Positions 35,763 to 45,136 of a stretch of DNA of 64,000 nucleotides are shown here, in pieces (the first letter of the stretch is position 1; every line of letters starts with the position of its first letter). Both the position numbers and the translations under genes were made by a program. This stretch comes from Neobacillus terrae (GTDB taxonomy: Bacteria; Bacillota; Bacilli; Bacillales; Cytobacillaceae): assembly GCF_011393025.1 (NCBI RefSeq), contig NZ_JAAOEO010000002.1, positions 186,001-250,000 on the forward strand, written 5' to 3'. The notes below the pieces were generated by a model. That model worked only from the letters and a program-made list of their open reading frames with translations. It was not told where the DNA came from and searched no databases.

Positions 35763-36866
35763 ATGAAAATTGCGATTAGCGGCGGGGGAACAGGCGGCCA
35801 TATTTATCCGGCGCTGGCTTTGATAAGGGAAATTCAAAAGGAATCAGCCCAAAATGAATTTTTATATATTGGAACAAAAAATGGATTGGAAAGCAATCTG
35901 GTTCCGAGGGAGAATATCCCTTTTAAGTCTATACATATAACGGGCTTTAAAAGAAATCTGTCCTTTGATAATGTAAAAACAGTCATGAGATTTTTAAAAG
36001 GTGTAAGGGACAGCAAAAGAATGCTGAAGGAGTTTAAGCCTGATGTCGTAATAGGAACAGGCGGTTATGTTTGCGGCCCAGTTGTTTATGCTGCTGCAAA
36101 ATTAAAAATACCTACCATTATTCACGAGCAAAATAGTGTGCCGGGCCTAACAAACAAATTTTTAAGCAGGTACGTAGATAAAATCGCTGTTTGTTTTAAG
36201 GAAGCAGAAGATTATTTCCCAAGTGAAAAGGTTGTTTTTACAGGGAATCCCCGGGCTTCGGAAGTCCAGGGAAAGGATGGCATCCGTGGACGTCTTTCGG
36301 CAGGACTAAAGACCAATGTTCCAGCCGTTCTTATTTTTGGCGGCAGCAGAGGTGCAAGGCCAATAAACGAAGCGGTAATCAAATCGCTAGCGGAACTTGG
36401 TGAGAAACCATATCAGGTTTTATACGTTACGGGTGATGTACATTTCGAAGACGTAAAGAAAGAAGCGGATCTTGTTGGAAATCCACAGAATGTTATAATC
36501 AAGCCGTTTATCCATAATATGCCAGAGGTACTTGCGGGAATGGATTTAGTTGTTTCCAGGGCTGGGGCGACTACTCTTGCGGAAATTACATCTCTTGGAA
36601 TACCAAGCATTCTGATTCCAAGCCCTTATGTAACAAATAATCATCAGGAAAAAAATGCCCGTTCACTGAGCGACAACGGAGCTGCGGATATGCTCCTTGA
36701 AAGGGATTTAAATGCTTCAGCCTTTATTCAAAGTATTGATCGAATAATGCTGGATAAGGATATACAAAAGGAAATGAAAAAGAACGCCCTGAAAATAGGA
36801 GTTCCAGATTCAGCAGACCGCTTGTTTAAAGTAATGAAACAGCTAACAAAGAAAAACAATAGGTAG
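35763..36866 (+). CDS. murG: UDP-GlcNAc transferase MurG
   Basis: 367 residues. GT-B fold: N-terminal [16 protein letters not shown] (4-19), [12 protein letters not shown] (~93-104), [12 protein letters not shown] (~117-128), and C-terminal [11 protein letters not shown] (~186-196) and [11 protein letters not shown] (~259-269). Adds GlcNAc to lipid I to make lipid II at the inner face of the membrane. Clear full-length protein. Separated from spoVE by a terminator and leader, and from murB by about 300 bases. Confidence 0.97.
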   Translation: MKIAISGGGTGGHIYPALALIREIQKESAQNEFLYIGTKNGLESNLVPRENIPFKSIHITGFKRNLSFDNVKTVMRFLKGVRDSKRMLKEFKPDVVIGTGGYVCGPVVYAAAKLKIPTIIHEQNSVPGLTNKFLSRYVDKIAVCFKEAEDYFPSEKVVFTGNPRASEVQGKDGIRGRLSAGLKTNVPAVLIFGGSRGARPINEAVIKSLAELGEKPYQVLYVTGDVHFEDVKKEADLVGNPQNVIIKPFIHNMPEVLAGMDLVVSRAGATTLAEITSLGIPSILIPSPYVTNNHQEKNARSLSDNGAADMLLERDLNASAFIQSIDRIMLDKDIQKEMKKNALKIGVPDSADRLFKVMKQLTKKNNR

Positions 36867-37167
36867 CCCATTTCCTGTTTACTGCATAAATTGAATTAAC
36901 CCCGGTTTAAAAATATAACAAGGATTATAAATTTGATTACTGTCTAGCAGCCGTGTCAAGTGACTAGTGGCCATTCCACTTCTCTCTTCGATAAGTCAAC
37001 ATCGAATCGTTTTTAATAGCATAAGATACACTTACTTATGTGCGCCAAAGGGTCCTTCAGTCAGCTTTTTACAAAGCGGCAGGATCTCATTGGAGCGGTT
37101 TATAATGATGTTACTCAGGGAGCAGCTTCGGTAAACGACGCGTGCGCTTTTCTATTTGGAGGTAACC
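36867..37167. other. murG-murB intergenic region
   Basis: About 300 bases. No gene or clear terminator is seen. GACTAGTGGCCATTCCACTTC (36961 onward, quoted to 20) vaguely recalls the family C repeat, but the match is weak. A ribosome site TTGGAGGT before murB is the only clear signal. Confidence 0.35.
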
Positions 37168-38076
37168 ATGGACGAATTACTAAAGGAATTAGAAGGTTTA
37201 AGTATTGGGAAAGTAAAGCAGAATGAACCGCTTGCAAATCATACGACAATTAAAATTGGCGGACCCGCGGACCTATTTATAGAACCGTCATCAAAGGAAA
37301 ATTTGAAAAAGTTAATGGAATTTATCCAAGAGCATACTCTTAATTGGCGTGCTATTGGAAGAGGATCCAATTTACTTGTTTCTGACTCCGGAATAGAGGG
37401 GGTTGTAATAAAACTGGGACCTGGTCTTGATACGCTGAAAATTGAAGAAGAAAAAGTAACTGCTGGTGGGGGTCATTCATTAGTTAGTCTTGCAACACTT
37501 GTAAGTAAGCAAGGTTTGTCCGGAATGGAATTCGCAGGTGGTATACCTGGATCAGTGGGCGGAGCCGTTTATATGAATGCGGGTGCTCACAGATCAGACG
37601 TTTCAAAAATATTGAAAAAAGCCCTTGTTCTTTTTGAGGATGGAAAACTAGAGTGGCTGACCAATAAGGAGATGGAGTTTTCCTATCGTTCCTCTGTACT
37701 GCAGAAGAAGCGCCCAGGTGTGGTAGTAGAGGCGGTATTTCAATTGGAAAAAGGGGACAGGGAAAAAATCACAGCAGAAATCAAGAAGAATAAAGATTAT
37801 AGAAAAGAAACCCAGCCTTGGAATTTCCCTTGTGCCGGCAGCATTTTCCGCAATCCTCTCCCTGAATATGCAGGGAAACTGATTGAAAAAGCAGGCCTAA
37901 AAGGTCATAGCGTTGGAGGAGCTAAGATCTCAGAAATGCATGGCAACTTCATTGTTAATACAGGTAACGCGACTGCACAGGATGTACTGGCGCTTGTCCA
38001 GCATGTTAAAGATACTATTTATGATTTATATCAAATACAAATGGAAACAGAAGTAGAAATAATAGGCAGGAAATAG
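37168..38076 (+). CDS. murB: UDP-N-acetylenolpyruvoylglucosamine reductase MurB
   Basis: 302 residues from the ATG at 37168 (GGAGGT 4-5 bases before; a TTG 12 bases earlier overlaps that site). FAD-binding: [29 protein letters not shown] (~66-77), [20 protein letters not shown] (~120-139), and the catalytic Ser in [10 protein letters not shown] (~225). Type IIb-like, without the long insertion of E. coli MurB. Reduces enolpyruvyl-UDP-GlcNAc to UDP-MurNAc. Gene order as in B. subtilis. Confidence 0.96.
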   Translation: MDELLKELEGLSIGKVKQNEPLANHTTIKIGGPADLFIEPSSKENLKKLMEFIQEHTLNWRAIGRGSNLLVSDSGIEGVVIKLGPGLDTLKIEEEKVTAGGGHSLVSLATLVSKQGLSGMEFAGGIPGSVGGAVYMNAGAHRSDVSKILKKALVLFEDGKLEWLTNKEMEFSYRSSVLQKKRPGVVVEAVFQLEKGDREKITAEIKKNKDYRKETQPWNFPCAGSIFRNPLPEYAGKLIEKAGLKGHSVGGAKISEMHGNFIVNTGNATAQDVLALVQHVKDTIYDLYQIQMETEVEIIGRK

Positions 38077-38108
38077 CAATAAAATGTTCTTTTCGCTGAC
38101 AAATATTG

Positions 38109-38191
38109 TGCTATAATAATTCATTAGATATAGGGGAAAAAGCTGTCGAAATAAATAACGGCATGAATACTCGTGCCGTTGTCTACTTTTT
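38109..38191 (+). promoter_or_regulatory. Extended -10 promoter and hairpin before divIB
   Basis: TGCTATAAT (38109-38117) is a perfect extended -10 with no clear -35. Downstream AACGGCA / TGCCGTT (38157-38180) plus CTACTTTTT resembles a weak terminator or attenuator ahead of divIB. Confidence 0.45.
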
Positions 38192-38250
38192 CTGAATAAG
38201 GTTTAACTACCCTTTATTAACGGTTCTCCTATTCTAGTGGGGTGAAAATT

Positions 38251-39039
38251 TTGGAAAAGGGAAAAATCGTTACCCTTGAAGACCGAATACCAAAGCTGAA
38301 ACAGCAAAGGCGCAGAAAAGCTAACAGAAGGCTGATTACACTTCTGCTGCTGTTCTTTATCCTCATAGCCTGTATTATTTATGTTCAATCGCCTTTAAGT
38401 CATGTCAGAAAGATTTATGTAAAAGGCAATGAGTTTTACTCATCGAAAGCATTAATAAAACAGACAGGCCTTAATGAACAAACAAACATTTGGAAAATCA
38501 GAAAAAAAGAAGTATCAGGAAAGCTTAAGAAGCTGCCTGAAATAAAAGATGCGAAGATATCCGTTATCTTGCCGAACTCGGTTATCGTTCAGGTCAAGGA
38601 AAACCAAAGGATAGCCTACCTTGCGAAGGATTCTGCCTATTATCCGGTCCTGGAAAACGGCAAAATTGTTAAAGGAAGAAAATCGGCAGATGTTCCGGTA
38701 AATGCGCCTGTTCTTTTTGACTTTAAAGAAGGGGACGTCCTGGTTTTAATGGTAGACAGTCTGAAGAAATTACCTGCTGAGGTTGCCAATTCTATTTCTG
38801 AGATTCATTATACTCCGAATAAAACGGACAAGTACCATATTTCCCTTTTTATGAACGACGGTTTTGAAGTCAGCGCTACATTAAGAACTTTCTCTGAAAA
38901 AATGTCGCATTATCCTTCAATCATAAGCCAGCTGGATCCCAATAAAAAAGGTGTAATTGATTTGGAAGTGGGTTCATTTTTTAAAGCTTATGAATCAGAG
39001 GGGGAAAAAAACAGTGAAAAAACTGAAGGTAAAAGGTAA
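38251..39039 (+). CDS. divIB: Cell division protein DivIB (FtsQ)
   Basis: 262 residues if TTG at 38251 is used (GGGGTGA 5-6 bases before; the GTG at 38242 lies within that site). Basic cytoplasmic tail (KLKQQRRRKANRRL), transmembrane helix ~residues 31-48 (LLLFFILIACIIYVQ), POTRA domain (LSHVRKIYVKGNEFYSS...), then the beta domain and a charged tail. Extracytoplasmic divisome scaffold with FtsL and DivIC. The end overlaps ylxW by 26 bases. Confidence 0.92.
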   Translation: MEKGKIVTLEDRIPKLKQQRRRKANRRLITLLLLFFILIACIIYVQSPLSHVRKIYVKGNEFYSSKALIKQTGLNEQTNIWKIRKKEVSGKLKKLPEIKDAKISVILPNSVIVQVKENQRIAYLAKDSAYYPVLENGKIVKGRKSADVPVNAPVLFDFKEGDVLVLMVDSLKKLPAEVANSISEIHYTPNKTDKYHISLFMNDGFEVSATLRTFSEKMSHYPSIISQLDPNKKGVIDLEVGSFFKAYESEGEKNSEKTEGKR

Positions 39040-39721
39040 TCATGTTATTTTATCCCTTGTCTGTCTCGTTTTAGGGTACATGATAGCTTTTTCCTACCAC
39101 CTTACCCAAGAAGAAAACCAAAAAAAAACTAACAAAGTGTCCGGGAAACAATATGAGGAAACTCTGGCATTAAGGAATGAACTCATCGATCAGGAAGAAA
39201 CAAACCGGAACCTTGAAAAAGAATTAAAACGTAAACAGAATAAGGTCCTTGAAAATGAAAAGAGCTTATCGAAGGAAGACCAAATCAACTTTAATCTAGC
39301 CGAAGATGCTGAGAAATACAGGAAGTTCCTTGGGAAGGTAAAAGTTAAGGGCAAAGGGGTTAAGATAAAACTGGATGATGGTGATTATAATCCCGATGAA
39401 AAAAATGTAAATAACTATCTAGTTCATGAATTTCATATATTTAAGGTAATCAATGAACTTTATATATCGGGTGCTTCAGCAGTAGCAATAAACGGTCAAA
39501 GGTTATCAAGCCATTCTTACATTGTTTGCAATGGTCCTGTAATAACTGTGGATGGATATCAGCATCCGGCTCCGTTTGTTATAACCGCTATTGGAGATCC
39601 TGACGTATTATCCTCGGCAATTAACCTTACCGGAGGGGTAAAAGACCAGTTAGTAAACGATAATATTGTTTTTACACTTGAGCAGGATGAAATTGTCCTT
39701 GACCCTATTTTAGGAAATTAA
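39014..39721 (+). CDS. ylxW: YlxW, DUF881 family membrane-anchored protein
   Basis: 235 residues from the GTG at 39014 with AGGGGGAAA in front, overlapping divIB. Transmembrane helix about residues 9-28 (VILSLVCLVLGYMIAFSYHL), coiled coil ~35-80 (RNELIDQEETNRNLEKELKR), then the DUF881 domain (GKGVKIKLDDGDYN, NELYISGASAVAINGQRL). DUF881 proteins are extracytoplasmic and located between divIB and ftsA; function in division or wall synthesis is assumed, not shown. A related protein, ylxX, follows. Confidence 0.9.
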   Translation: MKKLKVKGNHVILSLVCLVLGYMIAFSYHLTQEENQKKTNKVSGKQYEETLALRNELIDQEETNRNLEKELKRKQNKVLENEKSLSKEDQINFNLAEDAEKYRKFLGKVKVKGKGVKIKLDDGDYNPDEKNVNNYLVHEFHIFKVINELYISGASAVAINGQRLSSHSYIVCNGPVITVDGYQHPAPFVITAIGDPDVLSSAINLTGGVKDQLVNDNIVFTLEQDEIVLDPILGN

Positions 39722-39771
39722 AAAAGAGCACATTCCGTCCACGAAGTTGAAGAGATTAGAAGGTGAGAAAA

Positions 39772-40506
39772 GTGGACAAGCCCAAAAAGGTCAGTTTTAC
39801 TCTTGTAGCTGTGATTGTTGGTTTTATGATTGCAATTCAATTCCAGACAATTAAAAAGCCGGTCGAGAGGGATACCCGGGATATTTGGCAGTTAAGAGAG
39901 GACTTACTGAAAGAGAAAGAGCTGCAATCAGGTCTTTTGAAGGAAATAAGGTCCAATGAGGAAAAGCTGTCTGCCTATGAATCAAAAAGAAAGCAAAGCA
40001 AGGAAGCAGTATTAAGAGAAACTCTTAATGAACTGAAGGCAGAAGCTGGGTTAACCGATATAACTGGACCTGGGATCATTCTGAAAGTTGAACCCGTTTA
40101 TGAAGATATTAAATTAGGAGAGCCTGTCACAGCGACCGTTTCGCCTGACCTCTTAAAGAGACTTCAAAACGAATTGAACATGTATGGAGCTAAACAAGTA
40201 TCGATTGATGGGCAGCGGGTAATAAATAGCACTGTTATTCGAGACATAAACAAGGAAACAAAGATAGACGGTCATGCAATCAAGGATCTGCCAATAGAAA
40301 TCCATGTTGTTACTGACAGCCTGAAGAATGCCGAAAAGCTGTATAACCACATGCAGGTTTCCAAATCTGCCGAAGAGTTTTTTATCGATAATATGAGATT
40401 AACAGTTTCTGAGCCCAAACCGAGTGTTACGGTTCCAGCATATGAAAACCCTATCCGCGTCCTGAATATGGAGACCGCCGGAGGAGAAAAAGGAGGCAAT
40501 ACATAA
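39772..40506 (+). CDS. ylxX: YlxX, second DUF881 family protein
   Basis: 244 residues from the GTG at 39772 (AAGGTGAG about 5 bases before; another in-frame GTG lies inside that site). Transmembrane helix about residues 8-24, coiled coil ~40-85 (LREDLLKEKELQSGLLKEIR), DUF881 domain with TDITGPGIILKVEP and YGAKQVSIDGQRVINSTVIR. Same architecture as ylxW, so the pair looks like an old duplication. The stop overlaps the sbp start by 1 base. Confidence 0.9.
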   Translation: MDKPKKVSFTLVAVIVGFMIAIQFQTIKKPVERDTRDIWQLREDLLKEKELQSGLLKEIRSNEEKLSAYESKRKQSKEAVLRETLNELKAEAGLTDITGPGIILKVEPVYEDIKLGEPVTATVSPDLLKRLQNELNMYGAKQVSIDGQRVINSTVIRDINKETKIDGHAIKDLPIEIHVVTDSLKNAEKLYNHMQVSKSAEEFFIDNMRLTVSEPKPSVTVPAYENPIRVLNMETAGGEKGGNT

Positions 40507-40868
40507 TGTGGCTTCCAATTATGGGGATGATTGTCGGCATTTTTCTTGGGCTGCTGACTGATATCCGTATACCCGAGGAATACTCCAACTACTTGTCAAT
40601 AGCGGTTCTCGCTGCCTTTGATACTTTATTTGGAGGTATAAGGGCCCACCTGCAAAATATTTATGATGAAAAAGTATTTGTATCGGGATTTTTCTTTAAT
40701 ATTCTTTTAGCTGCAAGTTTGGCTTTTCTAGGTGTTCATCTTGGTGTAGACTTGTATTTAGCAGCAGTGTTTGCATTTGGTGTGCGGCTTTTCCAAAATA
40801 TTGCTGTTATCCGAAGAATATTATTGACGAAATGGTCAACGAACCAGCAAAAAGCAGAAAAAAAATGA
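40506..40868 (+). CDS. sbp: Small basic membrane protein Sbp (DUF1290)
   Basis: 120 residues, three or four transmembrane helices (residues ~2-19, 29-46, 58-78, 80-98) and a basic Lys-rich tail. MGMIVGIFLGLLTDIRIPEE and AAFDTLFGGIRAHLQNIYDE are the family signatures. Start ATG overlaps the ylxX stop, so translation is coupled. Always near ftsA in Bacillus; function unknown. Confidence 0.92.
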   Translation: MWLPIMGMIVGIFLGLLTDIRIPEEYSNYLSIAVLAAFDTLFGGIRAHLQNIYDEKVFVSGFFFNILLAASLAFLGVHLGVDLYLAAVFAFGVRLFQNIAVIRRILLTKWSTNQQKAEKK

Positions 40869-40876
40869 ATTTTTTT

Positions 40877-40921
40877 AAAGGGAATCATTTAGTTGTGACG
40901 AATAATTTTATAAGATATAAC
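40877..40921 (+). promoter_or_regulatory. Putative sigma-H and sigma-A promoters of ftsA-ftsZ
   Basis: AAAGGGAAT (40877-40885), 11-base spacer, GACGAAT (40897-40903): one mismatch to the sigma-H pattern RNAGGAWWW-N11/12-RNNGAAT. TTGTGA (40894-40899) with a 16-base spacer to TATAAC (40916-40921) could be an overlapping sigma-A promoter. B. subtilis ftsAZ has both kinds. Confidence 0.5.
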
Positions 40922-40991
40922 TAAGATGCTATTAAATCGATAAATATAATTCATTTAAACTTTTAAGAGATGAAAAAGGAGGTGCCAGTGA

Positions 40992-42284
40992 ATGAACAGC
41001 AACGAAATTTATGTAAGTCTTGACATCGGTACATCCAGTGTAAAAGTTATCATTGGGGAAATGGTCAATGACTCATTGAATATTATTGGGGTGGGCAATG
41101 TCCAATCAGAAGGGTTAAGAAAAGGCTCCATAGTAGATATAGATGAAACAGTTCATTCCATTAGAAGGGCAATAGAACAAGCTGAGAGAATGATAGGAAT
41201 GGAAATCAGGCAAGTTATTGTCGGAATTTCAGGAAACCATGTTATACTTCAGCCTTGCCACGGTGTTGTTGCAGTATCCAGTGACAATCGAGAAATCACA
41301 AATGAAGATGTTGCCCGGGTAATAGAGGCAGCCCAAGTGGTTTCAATTCCGCCAGAAAGAGAAATTATTGATGTTATTCCAAGACAGTTTATAGTTGACG
41401 GACTTGATGAGATCAATGATCCTCGCGGTATGATTGGTGTTAGGCTGGAAGTGGAAGGAACAATCATTACTGGTTCAAAAACGATTTTACATAACACGCT
41501 CCGATGTGTGGAGCGGGCTGGATTGGATATCTTGGACATAACCCTGCAGCCATTAGCTGCAGCATCTTTTGCACTGTCAAAGGATGAAAAAAACCTTGGT
41601 GTTGCTCTCGTTGATATTGGCGGAGGTTCAACAAGCCTAGCCGTTTTTGAACAAGGGCATCTTAAAGCTACAAGTGTAATTCCAGTCGGGGGAGAACATA
41701 TTACTAAGGATCTTTCCATAGGTTTAAGAACTTCCACCGAAGATGCTGAAAAGATTAAGATAAAATATGGACATGCTTTTTACGATGATGCATCAGAAGA
41801 AGAAGTATTTAGTGTTCCTATTATTGGAAGTGATCAGCATCAACAATTTAACCAGCTTGAAATTTCTGATATTATAGAAGCAAGGATGGAAGAAATTTTC
41901 GAATTGGTTGCAAATGAAATTAAAAAAATGGGTGTAAGAGATCTGCCAGGCGGATTTGTCCTTACTGGCGGGGTTTCCAATTTGCAGGGTGTTCTTGAGC
42001 TTGCGCAGGAAATGTTTAATAGCCGCGTCAGGATTGCAATTCCCGATTACATTGGTGTCAGGGAACCGCAATATACGACTGCAGTGGGACTTATAAAATT
42101 TGCCTATAAAAATGCCAAATTAAGAGGTGGCCTGGCAGGTATGCCATTGCCAGTTTCCGAACCGAAAGAAAAGAGGATTCCAAAACAGCAGCAGCAGCAT
42201 CCGCCAAAAGTTAAACAGGAAAAGCAGCCGGAGGAAAAAGTTACCTCAAAGGTAAAAAAATTCCTCGGATACTTTTTTGAATAA
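40992..42284 (+). CDS. ftsA: Cell division protein FtsA
   Basis: 430 residues, AAAGGAGGTG before the ATG. Actin-like ATPase: phosphate-1 motif SLDIGTSSVKVIIGE (8-22), VALVDIGGGSTSLAVFEQG (~203-221), adenosine motif GFVLTGGVSNLQG (~318-330). After residue ~385 a Gln/Lys-rich linker (PKQQQQHPPKV) leads to a C-terminal amphipathic membrane-targeting helix (VTSKVKKFLGYFFE). Tethers FtsZ to the membrane. 41 bases before ftsZ in one operon. Confidence 0.97.
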   Translation: MNSNEIYVSLDIGTSSVKVIIGEMVNDSLNIIGVGNVQSEGLRKGSIVDIDETVHSIRRAIEQAERMIGMEIRQVIVGISGNHVILQPCHGVVAVSSDNREITNEDVARVIEAAQVVSIPPEREIIDVIPRQFIVDGLDEINDPRGMIGVRLEVEGTIITGSKTILHNTLRCVERAGLDILDITLQPLAAASFALSKDEKNLGVALVDIGGGSTSLAVFEQGHLKATSVIPVGGEHITKDLSIGLRTSTEDAEKIKIKYGHAFYDDASEEEVFSVPIIGSDQHQQFNQLEISDIIEARMEEIFELVANEIKKMGVRDLPGGFVLTGGVSNLQGVLELAQEMFNSRVRIAIPDYIGVREPQYTTAVGLIKFAYKNAKLRGGLAGMPLPVSEPKEKRIPKQQQQHPPKVKQEKQPEEKVTSKVKKFLGYFFE

Positions 42285-42325
42285 ACGCGCGATAATGGGA
42301 TCTTGACGAATTAGGAGGATATTAC

Positions 42326-43468
42326 ATGTTAGAGTTTGATACTAATTTAGACCAACTAGCAACGATAAAAGTAATCGGTGTAGGCGGCGGCGGAAACAAT
42401 GCAGTTAACCGGATGATTGAGCATGGTGTACAAGGCGTTGAATTTATTGCTGTCAATACTGATGCACAAGCTTTAAATCTCTCAAAGGCAGAAGTGAAAA
42501 TGCAAATTGGTGCTAAGCTTACCCGTGGGCTTGGTGCAGGTGCCAACCCTGAAGTGGGGAAAAAAGCTGCTGAAGAGAGCCGTGAACAGGTAGAAGAAGC
42601 TCTTAAAGGAGCTGATATGGTATTTGTTACTGCTGGAATGGGCGGAGGAACTGGAACAGGTGCCGCTCCTGTCATTGCACAAATCGCACGTGAACTAGGT
42701 GCTTTAACAGTGGGCGTTGTTACACGGCCTTTCACTTTTGAAGGAAAAAAACGGGCTGGACAAGCTTCCGGCGGTATTGGAGCTATGAAGGAAGCAGTTG
42801 ATACCTTAATCGTCATTCCGAATGACCGTTTGCTTGAAATTGTTGATAAAAGCACTCCAATGCTTGAAGCCTTCCGTGAAGCAGATAATGTACTCCGTCA
42901 AGGTGTTCAGGGTATCTCAGATTTAATAGCTGTCCCTGGTCTTATTAACCTGGACTTTGCTGATGTAAAAACCATTATGTCAAATAAGGGTTCTGCTCTT
43001 ATGGGAATCGGAATCGCCGCTGGAGAAAACCGTGCTGCTGAAGCTGCCAAAAAGGCAATCAGCTCCCCATTATTGGAAACTTCCATTGATGGTGCCCAGG
43101 GTGTATTGATGAATATTACTGGCGGGTCAAATCTTAGCCTTTACGAAGTCCAGGAAGCAGCAGATATCGTTGCAACTGCCTCAGATCAAGAAGTGAACAT
43201 GATTTTTGGTTCTGTTATTAATGAGAATCTGAAAGATGAAATCATTGTTACAGTAATTGCAACAGGATTTAATGAAGAAGTAATTCAGCCAAAAATGACT
43301 CGTCCTTCCTCTTTTGGACAGGTTAAGCCATCGATTGGCACTGTTAAAAGAGAACAGCCAAAACGGGAAGAGGTTCAACAGGAACCTCCTGTAAGAAACA
43401 CTCAAGTATCTCAGGAAGATGCTTTGGATATTCCTACATTCCTGCGCAATCGTAACCGCAGAAGATAA
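42326..43468 (+). CDS. ftsZ: Cell division protein FtsZ
   Basis: 380 residues. Tubulin-like GTPase: [13 protein letters not shown] (~18-30), tubulin signature [13 protein letters not shown] (~104-116), and T7-loop residues in [11 protein letters not shown] (~206-216). Variable linker after ~315 (Lys/Glu/Gln-rich) and the conserved C-terminal peptide [13 protein letters not shown] that binds FtsA, SepF and others. AGGAGGATATTAC precedes the ATG. Followed by terminators. Confidence 0.98.
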   Translation: MLEFDTNLDQLATIKVIGVGGGGNNAVNRMIEHGVQGVEFIAVNTDAQALNLSKAEVKMQIGAKLTRGLGAGANPEVGKKAAEESREQVEEALKGADMVFVTAGMGGGTGTGAAPVIAQIARELGALTVGVVTRPFTFEGKKRAGQASGGIGAMKEAVDTLIVIPNDRLLEIVDKSTPMLEAFREADNVLRQGVQGISDLIAVPGLINLDFADVKTIMSNKGSALMGIGIAAGENRAAEAAKKAISSPLLETSIDGAQGVLMNITGGSNLSLYEVQEAADIVATASDQEVNMIFGSVINENLKDEIIVTVIATGFNEEVIQPKMTRPSSFGQVKPSIGTVKREQPKREEVQQEPPVRNTQVSQEDALDIPTFLRNRNRRR

Positions 43469-43620
43469 GAAGAAAAGTATAAGCACTCGTTAACTTTTAC
43501 CTGAGGCCAGACTTGATGCAAGATACTCAGGAATGCCTCTCGGAGATGAAAACTCGCTGGGTGGATTAGCTAGATAAAAATATTTGTTTATAAGGCCATA
43601 ATTCCATTAGAATCATGCCT

Positions 43621-43670
43621 CAGACTGTAGAAAAACTCGAAGAATTTTGAGTTTGTTTACAGTCTTTTTT
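43621..43670 (+). terminator. Terminator after ftsZ
   Basis: AGACTGTA (43622-43629) pairs with TACAGTCT (43658-43665), inner AAACTC/GAGTTT stem, then TTTTT. An imperfect hairpin lies just before it (about 43592-43616). Confidence 0.82.
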
Positions 43671-43689
43671 CTTTTTGGCTCTATTTAGG

Positions 43690-43862
43690 TTGACTGTGGA
43701 TTTTAGCTTCGGGTGGGGCGCTTTCCGCGAACGCCCCCGGAAAGCAAGCGCCTGGAGCGGAGATTAACCTTCTTACATTCAGAGCAAAAAACGACCATAC
43801 GTATCTATAGCCCTTTGTAATGAGGGGCATGATTCCTTAGGAATCATGCCTTTCTATTTATT
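43690..43862. repeat. Family D repeat fragment and hairpin in the ftsZ-spoIIGA gap
   Basis: GGGGCGCTTTCCGCGAACGC and GGAAAGCAAGCGCCTGGAGC followed by GGAGATTAACC match the right-hand end of family D. Further on, GGCATGATTCC (43826-43836) / GGAATCATGCC (43840-43850) makes a perfect hairpin with a T-rich tail, probably another terminator. No gene between 43469 and 44070. Confidence 0.65.
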
Positions 43863-43900
43863 CCTCCTCTATTTTCCTTCTAAATCCTTCCAAAAAAAAC

Positions 43901-43987
43901 TGACAAAATTCCGCAGAGAAGGATGAAAATTTCTCCACTTTCATGTACACAAAGTGACACACTTCAGCGTTAACTCTAGGTTATACT
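43901..43987 (+). promoter_or_regulatory. spoIIG promoter of the Spo0A-activated, 22-bp-spacer type
   Basis: GTGACA (43954-43959), 22-base spacer, TATACT (43982-43987). TGACAAA at 43902-43908 resembles a Spo0A box and lies about 85-95 bases before the expected start site; a second box-like GTGACACA overlaps the -35. Spacing copies the B. subtilis spoIIG promoter. Confidence 0.55.
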
Positions 43988-44070
43988 TTTCCGTAAACAG
44001 AATATTAATAGAATTGCTTGGCTCTAAGTTTATTCTCGTATTGCAATGATATGTAAAGGAGGAGGGGGCT

Positions 44071-45009
44071 CTGGTTGTATATTTAGATATAATCTGGCTG
44101 CTCAATCTTCTGTTTGACAGTCTTCTCCTCTACCTGACTGCTATCCTACTGAAAAGGAAATTCAAATATTGGAGACTAATTACAGGAGGTTTCATTGGTT
44201 CACTTATTGTTTTGCTATCCTTTACTCCTTTCAGCTGGATTACAAGCCACCCTGTTTCAAAGTTTGTATGCTCCGTTTTCATGGTTTGGATAGCCTTTGG
44301 ATTTAAAAGATGGAGGTATTTTATTAACGGGCTTTTAACTCTCTATTTATCGACCTTTATAGCAGGTGGGGCATTGATTGGAGTTCACTATTTTATTCAA
44401 TATGATCCAAAGCTTACTGAAAATGTCCTGATCTCAAGTGTAAAGGGCTTTGGTGATCCTATCACCTGGTTTTTCATTATGCTGGGGTTTCCAACAGCCT
44501 GGCATTTTGCTAAAAATAGGTTTGACAGAATGGAAATAGCTAAAATCAATTATGACCAGTTAGTTTCGGTCGTTATTAGGGTGGATGAAAAGGATTATAA
44601 TTTTTCAGGTATGATTGATAGCGGGAATCAGGTTTATGATCCTATATCGAAAATGCCGGTTATGTTCGTTTCTATAAATAAGAGACGCAACCAGCTTCCG
44701 AAAGAATTTATTCAATTGGCGGAAGAATCTGAGGAAATTATTATGGGTCAGACTGAAATTTCTGGAGAATGGCAAAACAGGCTGAGAATTATTCCATGTA
44801 AGGTCGTTGGCAAAGATCATCAGCTGGTAACAGCAATTAAACCAGATTTAATAATTGTTACAACTAAGGAAGAACAAATATTTTGCGAAAAGGGACTTAT
44901 TTCATTCACTGCACAGCAGCTTTCCTCGGAGGATGCCTTTGAGTGCATTGTACATCCGAAAATGCTTACAGGGCACCGTCAGTCTGTAAATGAGCCTCAG
45001 GTGAGTTGA
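44071..45009 (+). CDS. spoIIGA: Sporulation sigma-E factor-processing peptidase SpoIIGA
   Basis: 312 residues if started at CTG 44071, which lies 7-8 bases after AAAGGAGG (44056-44063). The frame is open from a stop at 44047 and has no ATG, GTG or TTG until a TTG at 44212, yet the stretch before 44212 encodes the conserved first membrane segments ([20 protein letters not shown]). Five N-terminal transmembrane helices, then an aspartic-protease domain with [11 protein letters not shown]; with the CTG start the active Asp is residue 183, the B. subtilis number. It cleaves pro-sigma-E in the mother-cell-side septal membrane. sigE follows. Confidence 0.92.
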   Translation: MVVYLDIIWLLNLLFDSLLLYLTAILLKRKFKYWRLITGGFIGSLIVLLSFTPFSWITSHPVSKFVCSVFMVWIAFGFKRWRYFINGLLTLYLSTFIAGGALIGVHYFIQYDPKLTENVLISSVKGFGDPITWFFIMLGFPTAWHFAKNRFDRMEIAKINYDQLVSVVIRVDEKDYNFSGMIDSGNQVYDPISKMPVMFVSINKRRNQLPKEFIQLAEESEEIIMGQTEISGEWQNRLRIIPCKVVGKDHQLVTAIKPDLIIVTTKEEQIFCEKGLISFTAQQLSSEDAFECIVHPKMLTGHRQSVNEPQVS

Positions 45010-45056
45010 GTACCAAAGGATATATTTTTGTAAGTTTGAATACTGTCCAAATCCTG

Positions 45057-45098
45057 CGCCAATTGTACTTGGCGAACGGCAAGTTTTGCTAATAATAC
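45057..45098. repeat. Family B repeat fragment between spoIIGA and sigE
   Basis: ACTTGGCGAACGGCAAGTTT followed by TGCTAATAAT matches the right-hand end of the 58776-58868 element. CGCCAA...TTGGCG (45057-45074) forms a small hairpin within the operon. Confidence 0.55.
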
Positions 45099-45136
45099 TA
45101 TACTCAACTTTAAACAATTTAGAAGGAGGAACTTCC

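Noticed and set aside
37038..37226. 62-codon plus-strand frame before murB
   Set aside because: Overlaps the murB start in another frame, shows no recognisable protein and has no good ribosome site.
38096..38117. CTGACA/TATAAT as a -35/-10 pair before divIB
   Set aside because: The spacer is only 10 bases; the extended -10 alone is the more likely signal.
44212..45009. spoIIGA starting at the TTG at 44212
   Set aside because: It would drop the conserved first 47 codons and has no ribosome site; the CTG at 44071 fits better.
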